A DNA stretch of 64,000 nucleotides from Microbulbifer elongatus (GCF_020524885.1 NZ_JAIVKJ010000001.1:434001-498000); one strand, 5' to 3'. Shown: positions 43,894 to 54,774, numbered from the stretch's first letter. Program-made: numbers and translations. The notes: a model not told the origin generated them from the sequence alone.

Positions 43894-45663
43894 GTGTTGC
43901 GAACGGCCAAACTCAGCTCATTGCGCTTCAAGGCCTGCCTTTTTGCACTGCTACTTGTGGTGGCAATGTGCCTTTTCTTTATTCTGTTGGGCAGCGGCAG
44001 TCTTCAGTCACTCCTGGCGAAAAGCCGCGAGCATCGCCATCTCAATTTCCAGTTCCAGATATCCGGGTTGCTGCAGCAGTCACAGCAGGAATTGGCGCGA
44101 CTGGCGGAGCTGATTGCGCTCAGTCCTCGGGGCAGGATTTCCTCGCGGAATGAATTGCGCAAGGCGATGGACCGGCAGTGGGAGCTGTTGCAGCAGAGCT
44201 GGGACTTGCATGCGCTGAAGGTTTATGACGCTGGGAACGACCCCATGCTGAGCTGGGGCTCCCCGCACAGTGCGCTGAGCCCGGAGCAGGTCAGCCAGGT
44301 TCTGTTGCGAGGTCAACCGCTGGAGCTGGTGCACTGCGAACACACCTGCGTGCAAAGCCTGGCGGTGCCCATGCGTGCTCGTGGCGGTGACTACGTTCTG
44401 CAGGTGGACCGGGCGCTGGTAAACCAGCTGCGGCGCTTTCGCGAAATGACCGGTTCAGACATCGGTATCCTGTCTGCGGTACGCGATAAGGCACCGGAGC
44501 AGGCGGGCAGCCGGTACCTGACGGGCTGGCACCGGGAAGTACTGTCAGTGACCTCCAGTGAACGGATACTACCTTTGCTGACCCGGGTGTCGGGCGAGGT
44601 GTCCACGCTCGGCGAATTGCAGCGCTCACGTGCCCATGAGATGGGTAATCGCCAGTTCGATATTCGCACTATGAGCCTGGATGTTGGCGATCGCGGTGCG
44701 CAGTTTGTTTTCGTCGAAGATGTGTCAAGCCAGGTCGAGCACATCGACGAGTCCGTGAAATTACTCCTTTTGTTTTCGGTACTCGGCGCGCTGATTTTCA
44801 GTGCCGCGGTGGCTGGAACCCTGTGGCGTCCGATCGTGCGCCTGCGTCGTCTTGCCGAGGCGTTGCCTCTGCTGACCAATGGCCGTTTCAATGATGCGCG
44901 TCAGTTGATCCGCCCGGTGAAAAAGTCGCTGGACAAGTTTGACGAACTGGATGTGCTGGACAACACCGGGCTTACGGTTTGTGACCAGCTGGAAGACATG
45001 AATGATATGGTGAGCCGCAAGACCGCGCAGCTGGAACAGATCGCCATGCACGATAGTCTGACTGGCCTCGACAACCGCTATAGCCTGCTGGAACAGTTGG
45101 AATTCTATCTGGATCTGGCGCGGCACCAGCCTCTGTCAGTGCCCGAGCGGGGGTATCTGTTTTTTATCGACCTGGACGACTTCAAGCAGGTCAATGACAC
45201 TCTGGGGCATCAGGGCGGAGATGAACTGTTATTGGTGATCGCACGTCGCTTGCTGAGTGTGATGCGCTGCGGGGATATCGTTGCGCGGCTTGGTGGCGAT
45301 GAGTTTTGTGTATTTGTGCGGGACATCAAGGAGCCGGATGCCTACCGGATTCTTGCCGAAAAACTGCTTAATACCGTGGCACAGCCGGTAAAAATTGAAG
45401 ATAGCCTGGTGGCGGTGACCATGAGTATCGGGGTTGTCGCTATCGATGAAACGGCTGAAACCCTAGAACTTATTCTGCAGAAGGCGGATATGGCGATGTA
45501 TCACGCCAAACGCCATGGCAAAAACAAATACCAGCTTTATACCCCCGATCTCCCGACCCTCTCCGAGCCGCCCACAACCTCTCCCAATCACACTATTCCC
45601 GGCGTTACCCCCAGCAAGGGAGTGCGCACGCCATTTGAACTCGTCACGTCAAAACTGCGCTAG
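43894..45663 (+). CDS. membrane-bound diguanylate cyclase (GGDEF)
   Basis: About 589 residues. An N-terminal membrane helix (LFALLLVVAMCLFFILL), a periplasmic sensor region of about 260 residues (LQQSQQELARLAELIAL..., CEHTC), a second helix (LLLLFSVLGALIFSAAVAGTL), a HAMP-like linker, then a GGDEF domain with FIDLDDFKQVNDTLGHQGGD and intact active site RLGGDEFCVF. RCGD five residues before GGDEF is an inhibitory I-site. So it should make c-di-GMP with product feedback. The start is unclear (GTG at 43894, or further upstream at 43834). Ligand unknown. Confidence 0.88.
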   Translation: MLRTAKLSSLRFKACLFALLLVVAMCLFFILLGSGSLQSLLAKSREHRHLNFQFQISGLLQQSQQELARLAELIALSPRGRISSRNELRKAMDRQWELLQQSWDLHALKVYDAGNDPMLSWGSPHSALSPEQVSQVLLRGQPLELVHCEHTCVQSLAVPMRARGGDYVLQVDRALVNQLRRFREMTGSDIGILSAVRDKAPEQAGSRYLTGWHREVLSVTSSERILPLLTRVSGEVSTLGELQRSRAHEMGNRQFDIRTMSLDVGDRGAQFVFVEDVSSQVEHIDESVKLLLLFSVLGALIFSAAVAGTLWRPIVRLRRLAEALPLLTNGRFNDARQLIRPVKKSLDKFDELDVLDNTGLTVCDQLEDMNDMVSRKTAQLEQIAMHDSLTGLDNRYSLLEQLEFYLDLARHQPLSVPERGYLFFIDLDDFKQVNDTLGHQGGDELLLVIARRLLSVMRCGDIVARLGGDEFCVFVRDIKEPDAYRILAEKLLNTVAQPVKIEDSLVAVTMSIGVVAIDETAETLELILQKADMAMYHAKRHGKNKYQLYTPDLPTLSEPPTTSPNHTIPGVTPSKGVRTPFELVTSKLR

Positions 45664-45899
45664 CCGCAGCTGCCATGGTTTTGGCGCGTTCTGCCTCAAG
45701 CGCTGGACGAATTTTTCGTGTTTTGCCGGTTCGCCCCGCCTCTGTGGACTATCTTTAAATAGTAATCCTGCACGCGAATTCTCTACCGACATACCCTCGG
45801 TTAAAGAGTCGGCGGGAGGAAAAAGAGGTCGCTGTAATATCAACAGTGTCGGGCAGGCCGGGTCAAAAGCCCGGTTTAGAAAGGTTAACCAGTCGCACC

Positions 45900-46118
45900 A
45901 TGGCGAGCAAAATTTACACCACCAACGATCAGCTTCTCGGTAGTTATCTGCGCAATTTACTGGAGTCGGCGGGTTACTCCGTACTGACCCAGAAAACCCG
46001 GGTAGAACTTGCCCAGGGCGGGCTGGACTGGAACTCCGAGCTCTGGCTAATTCGCGATTCCGAATTGGCCAACGCCCAGCAAGTTTTGCAGCAGGCGCTC
46101 TCCCGGGAAAGCGCCTGA
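45900..46118 (+). CDS. DUF2007 family small protein
   Basis: A 72-residue protein (KIYTTNDQLLGSYLRNLLESAGYSV ... LWLIRDSELANAQQVLQQ) with the beta-alpha-beta layout of DUF2007, small cytosolic proteins once proposed as signal transducers related to PII-like folds. ATG at 45900; a longer frame upstream has no family similarity. Its end is 28 bp from the convergent argS stop. Function unknown. Confidence 0.72.
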   Translation: MASKIYTTNDQLLGSYLRNLLESAGYSVLTQKTRVELAQGGLDWNSELWLIRDSELANAQQVLQQALSRESA

Positions 46119-46146
46119 TCGAGCAAGTCTTTACATTTTTCCCTTG

Positions 46147-47883
46147 TTACATCTTCTCAAGGGTCTCGATACCCAGCAGGCCCAGGCCGGTAGCAAGCGT
46201 GCGCGCAACCAGGTCACACAATTGCAGGCGGCTCTGCTTCTCTTCTTCTGTCACACCTTCTTTCAGTACCGGGCAGGCCTCGTAGAAGCCCATGTAGGCA
46301 CTTGCCAGCTCGTACAAATAAGTGCACAGCACGTGCGGGAAAGTGTCTTTGGCTACCTGGTCCAGCACCTCGCCAAACTGATTCAGCTTGATCGCCAGCG
46401 CGCGCTCGGCGTCGGTGCCGAGTACGATGTTACCTTTCAGTTCTGACGGATCCACACCGGCACGGCGGAAGATGCTGCGCACGCGGGTATATGCGTACTG
46501 CAGATAAGGAGCGGTGTTGCCTTCGAACGCCAGCATGGCATCCCAGTTAAATACGTAGTCGTTGGTGCGGGTCTTGCTGAGGTCGGCGTACTTCACCGCG
46601 CCGATACCCACCACGCGACCGATCTCGGCCTGCTCTTCCTCACTCAGGTCCGGATTCTTTGCCGCCACCAGCGCCGTGGCGCGCTCCACCGCTTCGTCCA
46701 GCAACTCGGCCAGTTTTACCGTACCGCCGGTACGGGTTTTGAACGGCTTGCCGTCGTTACCCATCATGGTGCCGAAGGCACAGTGTTCCAGTGTTTGCTC
46801 GTCGGCGAGGTAGCCCGCCTTGCGCGCAACGGTGAAGGCCTGCTGCAGGTGCAGGGACTGGCGTGCGTCAACTACGTACAGGATACGGTCCGCTTTCAGC
46901 ACATTGGCGCGGTAGCGGATGGCGGCCAGATCCGTGGTGGCGTAGAGGTAGCCTCCACCTTTTTTCTGAATGATTACCACGCTGGGGTTGCCTTCTTTAT
47001 CCGCCATTTCCGGCAGGAAGGCGACGATGGCGCCCTGGTCTTCTACCGCGATACCGCGGTCAATTAGGTCTTTCACCAGCACCGGCAGGTCATCGTTGTA
47101 CTGGCTCTCGGCGTACACGTCGGAGCGCTGCAGGGTGACGCCCAGCTTGTCGTAGATCTCTTCTGCGTGGCTGATGGAAATGTCGATAAAGCGCTGCCAA
47201 AGCTTCAGGCAGTCGGCATCGCCACCTTGCAGTTTCACCACGTACTCACGGGCGCGGTCGGCGAAGCCGTCCTCTTCGTCAAAGCGGACTTTGGCCTCGC
47301 GATAAAAGACTTCCAGATCCTTGAGCGCAACCTCGGCATCCTGGTCTTCCATCTTGTCCGCCAAGTGCGCCAGCAGCATGCCGAACTGGGTGCCCCAGTC
47401 GCCCATGTGATTCTGGCGGATGACCTTGTGCCCCTGGAATTCCAACAGACGGGCGAGGGCATCGCCGATGATGGTGGTGCGCAGGTGGCCCACGTGCATC
47501 TCTTTGGCGAGGTTGGGGTGGGAGTAATCCAGTACCGCGGTCTGCGGCTCTTCCACCTTGGCGATGTTCAGGCGCTCGTCGGCGCGGGTCGCGGCGAGAG
47601 TGTCTGCCAGCCAGGATTCGCTCAGGTGGATGTTGATAAAGCCGGGGCCGGCGATCTCGACCTTCTCGATCATCGGCTGGTCGCCCAGGTTGTCCACGAT
47701 CTTGGCGGCCAGCTCGCGGGGGTTGCTGCCCACCTTTTTGGCGGCGGCCATGGCGCCGTTGGCCTGGTAGTCACCAAAGCCGGCTTTTTTGGCCGGGGCG
47801 ACGGCGGGGCTGCATTCGGCGGGGATGCCGGCGGCAGTCATGGCGGCCTGGAAGATGTCGTTAAGCTGCTGGCGAGTATTCAT
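46147..47883 (-). CDS. argS: arginyl-tRNA synthetase
   Basis: Charges tRNA-Arg. The 578 residues have the N-terminal tRNA-recognition domain (about 1-100), class I HIGH motif as HVGH in [20 protein letters not shown], the [17 protein letters not shown] loop in place of a strict KMSKS, as usual for ArgRS, and the DALR anticodon domain at the end ([18 protein letters not shown]). ATG at 47883 (MNTRQQLND) is chosen over the longer upstream frame, which would overlap the sbcB promoter region. Divergent from sbcB. Confidence 0.96.
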   Translation of the reverse strand: MNTRQQLNDIFQAAMTAAGIPAECSPAVAPAKKAGFGDYQANGAMAAAKKVGSNPRELAAKIVDNLGDQPMIEKVEIAGPGFINIHLSESWLADTLAATRADERLNIAKVEEPQTAVLDYSHPNLAKEMHVGHLRTTIIGDALARLLEFQGHKVIRQNHMGDWGTQFGMLLAHLADKMEDQDAEVALKDLEVFYREAKVRFDEEDGFADRAREYVVKLQGGDADCLKLWQRFIDISISHAEEIYDKLGVTLQRSDVYAESQYNDDLPVLVKDLIDRGIAVEDQGAIVAFLPEMADKEGNPSVVIIQKKGGGYLYATTDLAAIRYRANVLKADRILYVVDARQSLHLQQAFTVARKAGYLADEQTLEHCAFGTMMGNDGKPFKTRTGGTVKLAELLDEAVERATALVAAKNPDLSEEEQAEIGRVVGIGAVKYADLSKTRTNDYVFNWDAMLAFEGNTAPYLQYAYTRVRSIFRRAGVDPSELKGNIVLGTDAERALAIKLNQFGEVLDQVAKDTFPHVLCTYLYELASAYMGFYEACPVLKEGVTEEEKQSRLQLCDLVARTLATGLGLLGIETLEKM

Positions 47884-48026
47884 AGATGGGCGTTGATCCG
47901 GATTGGAGGTCTTGGACAATATAGAAGAAGGCGGGATTTTAATGGGCGGTGGGGGCATTGCAACCTGCGCGAGTTTACCGAGCTGGGGTAACATGGCGCG
48001 CGATCAAAAGAATAGAGAGGGGAATC

Positions 48027-49478
48027 ATGGCTGGCACCGCATCGGGCACCACATTGTACTGGCACGACTACGAAACCTGGGGGGTAAATCCGGGGGCGGA
48101 CAAGCCCTCCCAGTTTGCCGGTATCCGCACCGATGAGGATCTCAACATCGTGGGCGAGCCGCTGATGATCTACGCCAGGCCCGCCAGTGATTGCCTGCCG
48201 CAGCCGATGGCGGCGCTGGTGACCGGGCTGGCGCCGCAGAAGGCATTCGCCGAGGGCTTGCCAGAGATTGAGTTTATCCAGCGGATACTCGATGAGCTGG
48301 GGGCGCCGGGCACCTGTGGAGTGGGCTACAACAGCCTGCGATTTGACGACGAGGTCACCCGTCATACCCTGTACCGCAACCTGCTGGATCCTTACGAGCG
48401 CGAGTGGAAGTCCGGTAACAGTCGCTGGGATATTATCGATATGGTGCGGCTCACCTATGCGCTGCGCCCCGAGGGTATCGAGTGGCCACAGCGACAAACA
48501 CCGGCTGGAGAGACGGTTCCTTCCTTTCGCCTGGAGGAGCTCACTGCCGCCAACGGCATCAGTCACGAGGGCGCACACGATGCACTCTCCGATGTGCGCG
48601 CCACCATTGATATGGCGCGCCTGATTCGAGACCGGCAGCCGAAACTGTATGACTATGTATACAACCTGCGCCGCAAGCAGGAAGTCGCCAAGCTCCTGAA
48701 TCCCCGCGACCGCAAACCGCTGCTGCATATTTCCGGCAAGGTGCCGGCCACTCATGGCCATCTGACCTATGTTCTCCCGCTCGCCATGCACCCGGTCAAT
48801 CGCAACGCGGTCATCTGTGCCAACCTGGCAATGGACCCGCAGCCGATTCTCGACCTGGATGCCGAGGCGCTGCGCGAGCGCCTGTATACCGCCCGCGACA
48901 AGCTGGCAGACGGTGAGCTGCCGGCGGGCCTGAAACTGATTCATATGAACCGCTGCCCGGTGCTGGCGCCGGCCAATATGCTGTCCGACCAGCGCGCCGC
49001 CGACCTGCAGATAGACAAGGCGGCCTGCGAGACCAACTGGCAGGCGTTAAAGGGGCTGGACCTGACGGAGAAACTGCACAAGGTCTTCCTGGATGGTGAG
49101 TTTCCGGCCAAGGATGTGGAGGCGCGCCTCTACGATGGCTTTATGAATGACGCCGACCGCGATATCTGCCGTCAGCTGCACAGCGCCCTGGCCAGCCGGG
49201 GCCCCGAGGCAATCGCCGGTCAGGTGCCGTTTTCCGATTCGCGCTTGCCGGAACTACTCTTTCGCCTGCGGGCGCGCAACTTCCCGGAAACGCTGAATGA
49301 AGAAGAGCGGGAGCGCTGGGAGGAGTGGCGCTACCAGCGCCTCACGGATCCGGCGTTTGGGGCGAGCATCACTATGGAGGCGTATTTTGAGGAGATCGCG
49401 CGCATGCGGGAGGAGTTCCCCGAGCGCAGTGAGCTGCTGGATCAGTTGGAAGCCTGGGGTGACGCGCTGATGGGGTAA
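48027..49478 (+). CDS. sbcB: exodeoxyribonuclease I
   Basis: SbcB/ExoI digests single-stranded DNA 3' to 5' in recombination and mismatch repair. The 483 residues show the DEDDh exonuclease motifs: YWHDYETWG (Asp/Glu near the start), YNSLRFDDEVTRH and SHEGAHDALSDVRATID with the His and last Asp, then the SH3-like and helical C-terminal domains of ExoI. ATG at 48027 has GAGAGGGG six bases upstream, which decides it over the longer frame. Confidence 0.95.
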   Translation: MAGTASGTTLYWHDYETWGVNPGADKPSQFAGIRTDEDLNIVGEPLMIYARPASDCLPQPMAALVTGLAPQKAFAEGLPEIEFIQRILDELGAPGTCGVGYNSLRFDDEVTRHTLYRNLLDPYEREWKSGNSRWDIIDMVRLTYALRPEGIEWPQRQTPAGETVPSFRLEELTAANGISHEGAHDALSDVRATIDMARLIRDRQPKLYDYVYNLRRKQEVAKLLNPRDRKPLLHISGKVPATHGHLTYVLPLAMHPVNRNAVICANLAMDPQPILDLDAEALRERLYTARDKLADGELPAGLKLIHMNRCPVLAPANMLSDQRAADLQIDKAACETNWQALKGLDLTEKLHKVFLDGEFPAKDVEARLYDGFMNDADRDICRQLHSALASRGPEAIAGQVPFSDSRLPELLFRLRARNFPETLNEEERERWEEWRYQRLTDPAFGASITMEAYFEEIARMREEFPERSELLDQLEAWGDALMG

Positions 49479-49594
49479 GCGCTGTCTTCACAGGAGCCAG
49501 CCCCTCAATTCCGACTGTTCCACCCGCAGCCGCGCGCGTAGAATACCGGCCCGGTAAAGCAGCCGGCGATCCCGGCTCAAGTAGTGGAGAAACA

Positions 49595-50611
49595 ATGGAC
49601 TTTATCGGCGCCAATATCCTTTCTGTCAGCCAGTTCGAACGGGGTGACATCGACCGTATTTTTTCCGTGGCAGACACCATGGTTCCCTACGCCCGCCGGG
49701 AGAAAGTCACCCGGGTTCTCGAGGGCGCGATTCTCGGCAATATGTTTTTCGAACCCAGCACCCGCACCCGGGTAAGTTTCGGGTGCGCTTTCAACCTGCT
49801 TGGCGGCACCGTACGCGAGACGGTGGGTGTCTCGGCCAGTTCACTGGCGAAGGGGGAGTCCCTGTATGACACCGCACGGGTCCTTTCCGGTTACTCCGAC
49901 ATTATCTGTATGCGCCACCCGCAGGCCGGCTCCGTAGCGGAATTTGCCGCCGCGAGCCGGGTGCCCATCGTGAATGGGGGCGACGGTGCCAATGAGCACC
50001 CGACCCAGGCATTGCTCGACCTCTACACCATCCGCAAGGAACTGGAGGGCAAGGGCGGCTCCCTCGACAATTTCCGCATCGCCATGATCGGTGACTTGAA
50101 GCACGGCCGCACGGTGCACTCCCTGTGCAAGTTGCTGTGCCTGTTCAAGAACGTTCAACTGGTCCTGGTATCCCCGGGCGAACTGGCAATGCCTGAGGCA
50201 GTGGTGGAGAAACTGCGCGAGGCCGGGCATCAGGTAACCATCACCGATCAGCTGGAGCCGTCGATCAAGCATGTGGATATCGTCTATTCCACACGCATTC
50301 AGGAGGAGCGCTTCGAATCCCAGGCCGACGCCGACCGCTATCGCGGCCGCTTTCGCCTGAACCGTGACATCTTCACTCGCCACGCGGAACCCAACACGGT
50401 GATCATGCACCCGCTGCCGCGGGACTCCCGCGCCGAGGCCAACGAACTGGATTCGGACCTGAATGAGCACCCCAGCCTGGCGATTTTCCGTCAGACGGAT
50501 AATGGCCTGCTGGTGAGGATGGCACTGTTTGCGATGCTGCTTGGTGTCGACGACAAGGTGGACCAGTACGCGCGCCCGATTACTTGGCAGACCCGACGCA
50601 ATCAGGTCTAG
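49595..50611 (+). CDS. pyrB: aspartate carbamoyltransferase catalytic subunit
   Basis: Makes N-carbamoyl-L-aspartate, the first committed step of pyrimidine synthesis. The 338 residues contain the carbamoyl-phosphate loop FFEPSTRTRVSF (near 52-63), SLAKGESLYDT, HPTQALLDLYT and HPLPRDSRAEAN. No pyrC- or pyrI-like neighbour follows, unlike the PyrBC of Pseudomonas or PyrBI of enterics. Downstream is a terminator shared with the convergent DUF1254 gene. Confidence 0.95.
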   Translation: MDFIGANILSVSQFERGDIDRIFSVADTMVPYARREKVTRVLEGAILGNMFFEPSTRTRVSFGCAFNLLGGTVRETVGVSASSLAKGESLYDTARVLSGYSDIICMRHPQAGSVAEFAAASRVPIVNGGDGANEHPTQALLDLYTIRKELEGKGGSLDNFRIAMIGDLKHGRTVHSLCKLLCLFKNVQLVLVSPGELAMPEAVVEKLREAGHQVTITDQLEPSIKHVDIVYSTRIQEERFESQADADRYRGRFRLNRDIFTRHAEPNTVIMHPLPRDSRAEANELDSDLNEHPSLAIFRQTDNGLLVRMALFAMLLGVDDKVDQYARPITWQTRRNQV

Positions 50612-50625
50612 CAACCGAGAAACGC

Positions 50626-50655
50626 AAAAAAGCCGGCAGTGTTGCCGGCTTTTTT
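50626..50655 (+). terminator. rho-independent terminator, bidirectional
   Basis: A-run, GCCGGCA / TGCCGGC stem with a short GTGT-type loop, then a T-run; ends pyrB and, in the other direction, the DUF1254 gene. Confidence 0.92.
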
Positions 50656-50676
50656 GTGGATGCAGGTATCGGGGGA

Positions 50677-52128
50677 TTAGTCCGCGACCTGGATACCCGG
50701 TGGCTTCCAGCTGCCTTTTCCCGGTGGCAGCACAGAGGGATCCCCGGTTTTCGGCCAGTACAGGCGCATCACCAGGTAAATAGGGCCATCTGGTGCCGGC
50801 AGCCAGTTGGCTTCCCGATCAGTGCCCGGTGAGGTTTTCTGGATATAGATGGTGACCGAACCGTCCTCGTTTTTCTTCATGTTCGATAGCATCGGCGAGT
50901 TGATCAGGTAGCGGTCAATCGGATTCTTGATCAGCAACTGGTTTTTGCCGTCGTACATGGTGACTGACCAGAAAGCATTGACCGGAGGCAGTTGGCCTTT
51001 GGCAAATGTCAGGGTGTATTTGTGCTTGCTGCCATCGAGAGTGTTTCCCTCGCTGTCAGTCCTGGTCATGGGATAAGTGGCCTCGACGGCGTCATTGCCA
51101 TAAATACCGGCGGATGCAGCGGCCGCGCGCAGCAGCCAGTTGCCACTGTAAAATGACTGTGAGCCGGCGGGCGAGCTGATTTGCCAGCCGTTCATTCTGG
51201 TGCCAATACTCCGTACTGCCTCGGTCACTTTCTGCTCGCCCTGTTTTGCCCCCTGCATGACGGCTTGCTGCACGTCGTCAGGCAGTTCATCGAACGAGAA
51301 CTTTTTGTCCGGCCCCACCCCAATCCGTGCCAGCTTCTGCCGGATTTCCCGGTCGTCTGTAAACGGGGCATTGAACTGCATGGCAAAGTCCAGATATTTG
51401 AAAAAGCTGGATTGCATGGACTGCTTGTCGATTGCCGGGAAGTTGATTTTGGCTGCCTGCTCTGGTTTTGCCATGCCAGCGAATGAAGACAGCGGCTGTA
51501 CTTTGTAGCCGGCCTGGATCTTGATCACGTTTTCCATGTCGTCCGGGCTGAACAGCTGTGTACGGAAAATTGCGAGGGAGAAATCCGAGCCCGCAGTGAA
51601 TACCTTGTCGATACTGTCGGGCTTTTCTCCTTTCCAATCTGGGCCGGTGATCAGGTAGTTGCCGGCCTCGTTGCCCGTCGCCCGGCTGCCGATATAGCCG
51701 TAATTGAAGGTATTGCCGTCATTCAGTTGAACTGAGTAATAACGCTTGTCGTTTATTTTCGGTACGGAGATCACCAAGGGCTCTGCGCGTAAATCCAACC
51801 AAACCATGGAGTAGGGCGTGTCACTATTGGGGGTGACAACCGTGGTGTCCTTATAGGTAAATACCCGGGCCTCGTTGTTGAGGTTATTGAACGGTGCCTT
51901 GAACTGGCCGGAGTTCTTGTTGATGGCATACTCGTACATGATCGAGTAATTCATCACGATTGGCAGGCCGTAAATAAAGCCTTCTTCGCCAATTTTGCGA
52001 GCCTCGTCGACACTGGGCCAATCTTCGGCCTGCGGTCGCTCGCTGATGATTGTGGCCCACAATGCGGAAAGGAGCGTGGCTAGTATCAGGCCAAGCTTAG
52101 TAGTGCCACGGGTGAACGATGTATCCAT
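50677..52128 (-). CDS. exported DUF1254/DUF1214 protein
   Basis: A 483-residue protein with an N-terminal signal sequence or anchor (TKLGLILATLLSALWATII). The DUF1254 region (about 40-170: GFIYGLPIVMNYSIMYEYA, VVTPNSDTPYSMVWLDL) and DUF1214 region (PPVNAFWSVTMYDGKNQLL to PAPDGPIYLVMRLYWPK) appear in that order. Such proteins are periplasmic and of unknown biochemistry. A GGAGGTTACGATGG-type ribosome site precedes the ATG. No operon partner. Confidence 0.9.
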   Translation of the reverse strand: MDTSFTRGTTKLGLILATLLSALWATIISERPQAEDWPSVDEARKIGEEGFIYGLPIVMNYSIMYEYAINKNSGQFKAPFNNLNNEARVFTYKDTTVVTPNSDTPYSMVWLDLRAEPLVISVPKINDKRYYSVQLNDGNTFNYGYIGSRATGNEAGNYLITGPDWKGEKPDSIDKVFTAGSDFSLAIFRTQLFSPDDMENVIKIQAGYKVQPLSSFAGMAKPEQAAKINFPAIDKQSMQSSFFKYLDFAMQFNAPFTDDREIRQKLARIGVGPDKKFSFDELPDDVQQAVMQGAKQGEQKVTEAVRSIGTRMNGWQISSPAGSQSFYSGNWLLRAAAASAGIYGNDAVEATYPMTRTDSEGNTLDGSKHKYTLTFAKGQLPPVNAFWSVTMYDGKNQLLIKNPIDRYLINSPMLSNMKKNEDGSVTIYIQKTSPGTDREANWLPAPDGPIYLVMRLYWPKTGDPSVLPPGKGSWKPPGIQVAD

Positions 52129-52359
52129 CGTAACCTCCGAGATATTCTACGCGTAGACGGTTTCCCAACGGCGTTGCGGCCACGGAATTTCGCCAAGTGT
52201 AGTCTGGCGGTTATCGCGTTCCATCTACTGCTCTTCCGCGTCCTCTCAGCCGTTGCCACATTTCGCCATTTTTGATCTCGAAAGGGCCGCAATTCCGCCC
52301 GCCCCGCGCCAGCTTGTTTTCATTTAATGCCTTCAGAACTTAATGGTCTGGAGGCTTCT

Positions 52360-54774
52360 GTGAACCGTCCCTTTTTCCACCCGCCGCGTATCCAGCGCGA
52401 TCTGTTGATCCTTCCGAGCGATGAATACTATCGCCGCCGCTATCGCAAAAATCGTGGCGGCAGCTGGTTACTGTTGATTGTCACGGCTGCCGCGGTGCTG
52501 TTTGCAGCCATTGGCGTCCGCGCTCAGAGTCTGGAAGCTGCCGATGCCGCGCAGTTCGAAACTGTGAGCATGGATGAGTCCGGCAGTGGCGACCTGTTGT
52601 TCAGCAGCGGTGAGCCCGGCCGATATATTCCGGCGATTCATCTGGGGACAGAGGTGGATATCCGCGTGCGTGGACTGGTTGCCGAGGTAGTACTCGCGCA
52701 GCAGTTCCGCAACACCAGCAATGAATGGCAGGAGGCTGTGTATGTGCTGCCGCTGCCGGAGAATGCCGCTGTGAATGGTATGGAGATTGTGGTCGGTGAG
52801 CGCCGCATCGTCGGCAAGGTGCGCGAGCGGGAGGAGGCCAGGAAGGTTTATAAAAAGGCGCGGGAGGAGGGTAAGCGTGCGGCGCTGCTGGAACAGCAGC
52901 GTCCGAACCTGTTTACCAGTCGCGTTGCCAATATCGCACCGGGTGAGGAGGTGTCGGTTGAGGTTCGCTACCTGCAGACTCTGCGTTTTGACAGCGGCCA
53001 GTTCAGCCTGCGTCTGCCCACTACGCTCACGCCGCGCTATATGCCGGGGGCGCCGGCCGCTTCAACGCAATCCGTTGCACTGAATGCGCACGGCTGGTCA
53101 CTACCCACCAATGAAGTGCCGGACGCGGAGCAGATTTCGCCGGTGATGATGCCACTAGCAGAGATCGCGAGCCATCAAGTTGGTGATCAAGATAGTCATC
53201 AGATGAAAATCCGTGTTGACCTTGGGATGGGACTGCCACTTGCGGATATACACAGCCCCTACCACGAGGTGAATTTCCGCCGCGAGGAAAATCATCATTA
53301 CCGGGTTGGCCTGAAACATGGTGCGGCTCCCATGGACCGGGATTTTGCGCTTTTCTGGCGTCCGCAGACCTCATCCATGCCGTCCGCGGCGTTGTTCGCC
53401 GAGCAATCGGCAATGCCAGCTGAGCCCGGTGCGCAGTATTTGCAGCTCTTATTGCTGCCGCCGCAGGAGAGCCTGGCCGCGCGCAAGTTGCCCCGCGAAG
53501 TAGTGTATGTGGTGGATACGTCGGGCTCCATGGGAGGCAACTCTATTCGCCAGGCCAAGGAAAGCCTGCTATTGGCACTGTCACGCCTGACGCAGATGGA
53601 CCGCTTCAATATCATCGAATTCAACAGCAACCACCGCAGCTTCTTTCCGCGCCCAACCGCTGCGACTTCGGACAATATTCAGCGCGCGCGCAGCTGGGTG
53701 GAATCGCTGCAGGCCACCGGTGGTACTGAGATGGCGCCGGCGCTGAAGGAGGCTCTGTCGCAACAGCTGGATCACCAGGCCGGCACGCTGGTGCGGCAGG
53801 TCGTGTTTATTACCGATGGCTCTGTGGGCAACGAGCGGGCCCTGTTTGAACTCATCCGCCAACGCCTCGGTGAGACGCGCCTGTTTACCGTGGGCATCGG
53901 TTCCGCACCCAACAGTTTCTTTATGACCAAGGCGGCGCAGTACGGCCGCGGTAGCTTTGTACAGATTGGCGATCTCGCGGAAGTGCAGGCAAAAATGGGC
54001 GCGCTGTTTGAAAAGCTGGAGAGTCCGCTGGTGACTGACCTGCAGGTGCAATGGCCGCAGGGGGTGAAAGTGGAGTCCTATCCCAAGCGGTTGCCGGACC
54101 TGTATCGCGGTGAGCCTATCCGCCTGGTCGCCAGAACCGATGGCAATGCGCTTGGTAGCAGCGCCAGTGGCGAAGTTGTCATTAGCGGTCGCCTTGCCGG
54201 TAAGCGCTTTTCCCGCAGCCTGTCCCTGAGCGCGATTGCGGTGGATGATTCCGGAAAAGGTATCGGCAGCCTGTGGGCGCGGGAAAAAATTGCCGCGCTG
54301 CGTGACGAGCAGCGCGAACGCGGCCCGCTAAGCGATCCCGAAGCGCTCGACCCATTGCGCGAGAATATCCTCGGCCTGGCACTCGGCTATCAGCTCGCCA
54401 GCCCCTACACCAGCTTTGTTGCAGTGGAAGAAACACCGGTGCGCCCGCAGTCAGAATCCCTTAAGTCGAGCCCGGTACCCAATGCTGTTGCCCGTGGGCA
54501 GGTTATGCAGTCCTTCACTTATCCATCCACTGCCACGGGGGTCTATGGGCAGATGCTGTTCGCGGCGATTTTGCTCACACTCGGAGGGCTGTTGCGGTTG
54601 CTGCAGCGCACCCCGCAAGTGGTGGCTTCTTTATTCACTCGCTGGAGGCTTGTGCGCAAGGGCGTTGCCCATGTCGAGCGCTCACTGCGTCGCTGGCTGC
54701 GCACAGTGATTCCGGATATGCGCCGCCGCAACGCTTGTATCAACAACGGCTATCGTTCGGGAGTGTCGCGGTGA
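52360..54774 (+). CDS. marine proteobacterial sortase target protein (VIT + VWA)
   Basis: A protein of about 804 residues anchored in the cell envelope. N-terminal membrane helix (WLLLIVTAAAVLFAAIGVRA), a VIT domain (VRGLVAEVVLAQQFRNTSNEW ... RRIVGKVREREEARKVYKKA), and a VWA domain with the MIDAS motif DTSGSMGGNS. The C-terminal sorting region has YPSTATG (residues about 732-738 counted from the ATG at 52327), then a hydrophobic helix and a long basic tail of nearly 60 residues, longer than normal sorting tails. GTG at 52360 is preferred because GGAGG lies 5 bases upstream; ATG at 52327 lacks a site. The stop overlaps the sortase start: one operon. Confidence 0.88.
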   Translation: MNRPFFHPPRIQRDLLILPSDEYYRRRYRKNRGGSWLLLIVTAAAVLFAAIGVRAQSLEAADAAQFETVSMDESGSGDLLFSSGEPGRYIPAIHLGTEVDIRVRGLVAEVVLAQQFRNTSNEWQEAVYVLPLPENAAVNGMEIVVGERRIVGKVREREEARKVYKKAREEGKRAALLEQQRPNLFTSRVANIAPGEEVSVEVRYLQTLRFDSGQFSLRLPTTLTPRYMPGAPAASTQSVALNAHGWSLPTNEVPDAEQISPVMMPLAEIASHQVGDQDSHQMKIRVDLGMGLPLADIHSPYHEVNFRREENHHYRVGLKHGAAPMDRDFALFWRPQTSSMPSAALFAEQSAMPAEPGAQYLQLLLLPPQESLAARKLPREVVYVVDTSGSMGGNSIRQAKESLLLALSRLTQMDRFNIIEFNSNHRSFFPRPTAATSDNIQRARSWVESLQATGGTEMAPALKEALSQQLDHQAGTLVRQVVFITDGSVGNERALFELIRQRLGETRLFTVGIGSAPNSFFMTKAAQYGRGSFVQIGDLAEVQAKMGALFEKLESPLVTDLQVQWPQGVKVESYPKRLPDLYRGEPIRLVARTDGNALGSSASGEVVISGRLAGKRFSRSLSLSAIAVDDSGKGIGSLWAREKIAALRDEQRERGPLSDPEALDPLRENILGLALGYQLASPYTSFVAVEETPVRPQSESLKSSPVPNAVARGQVMQSFTYPSTATGVYGQMLFAAILLTLGGLLRLLQRTPQVVASLFTRWRLVRKGVAHVERSLRRWLRTVIPDMRRRNACINNGYRSGVSR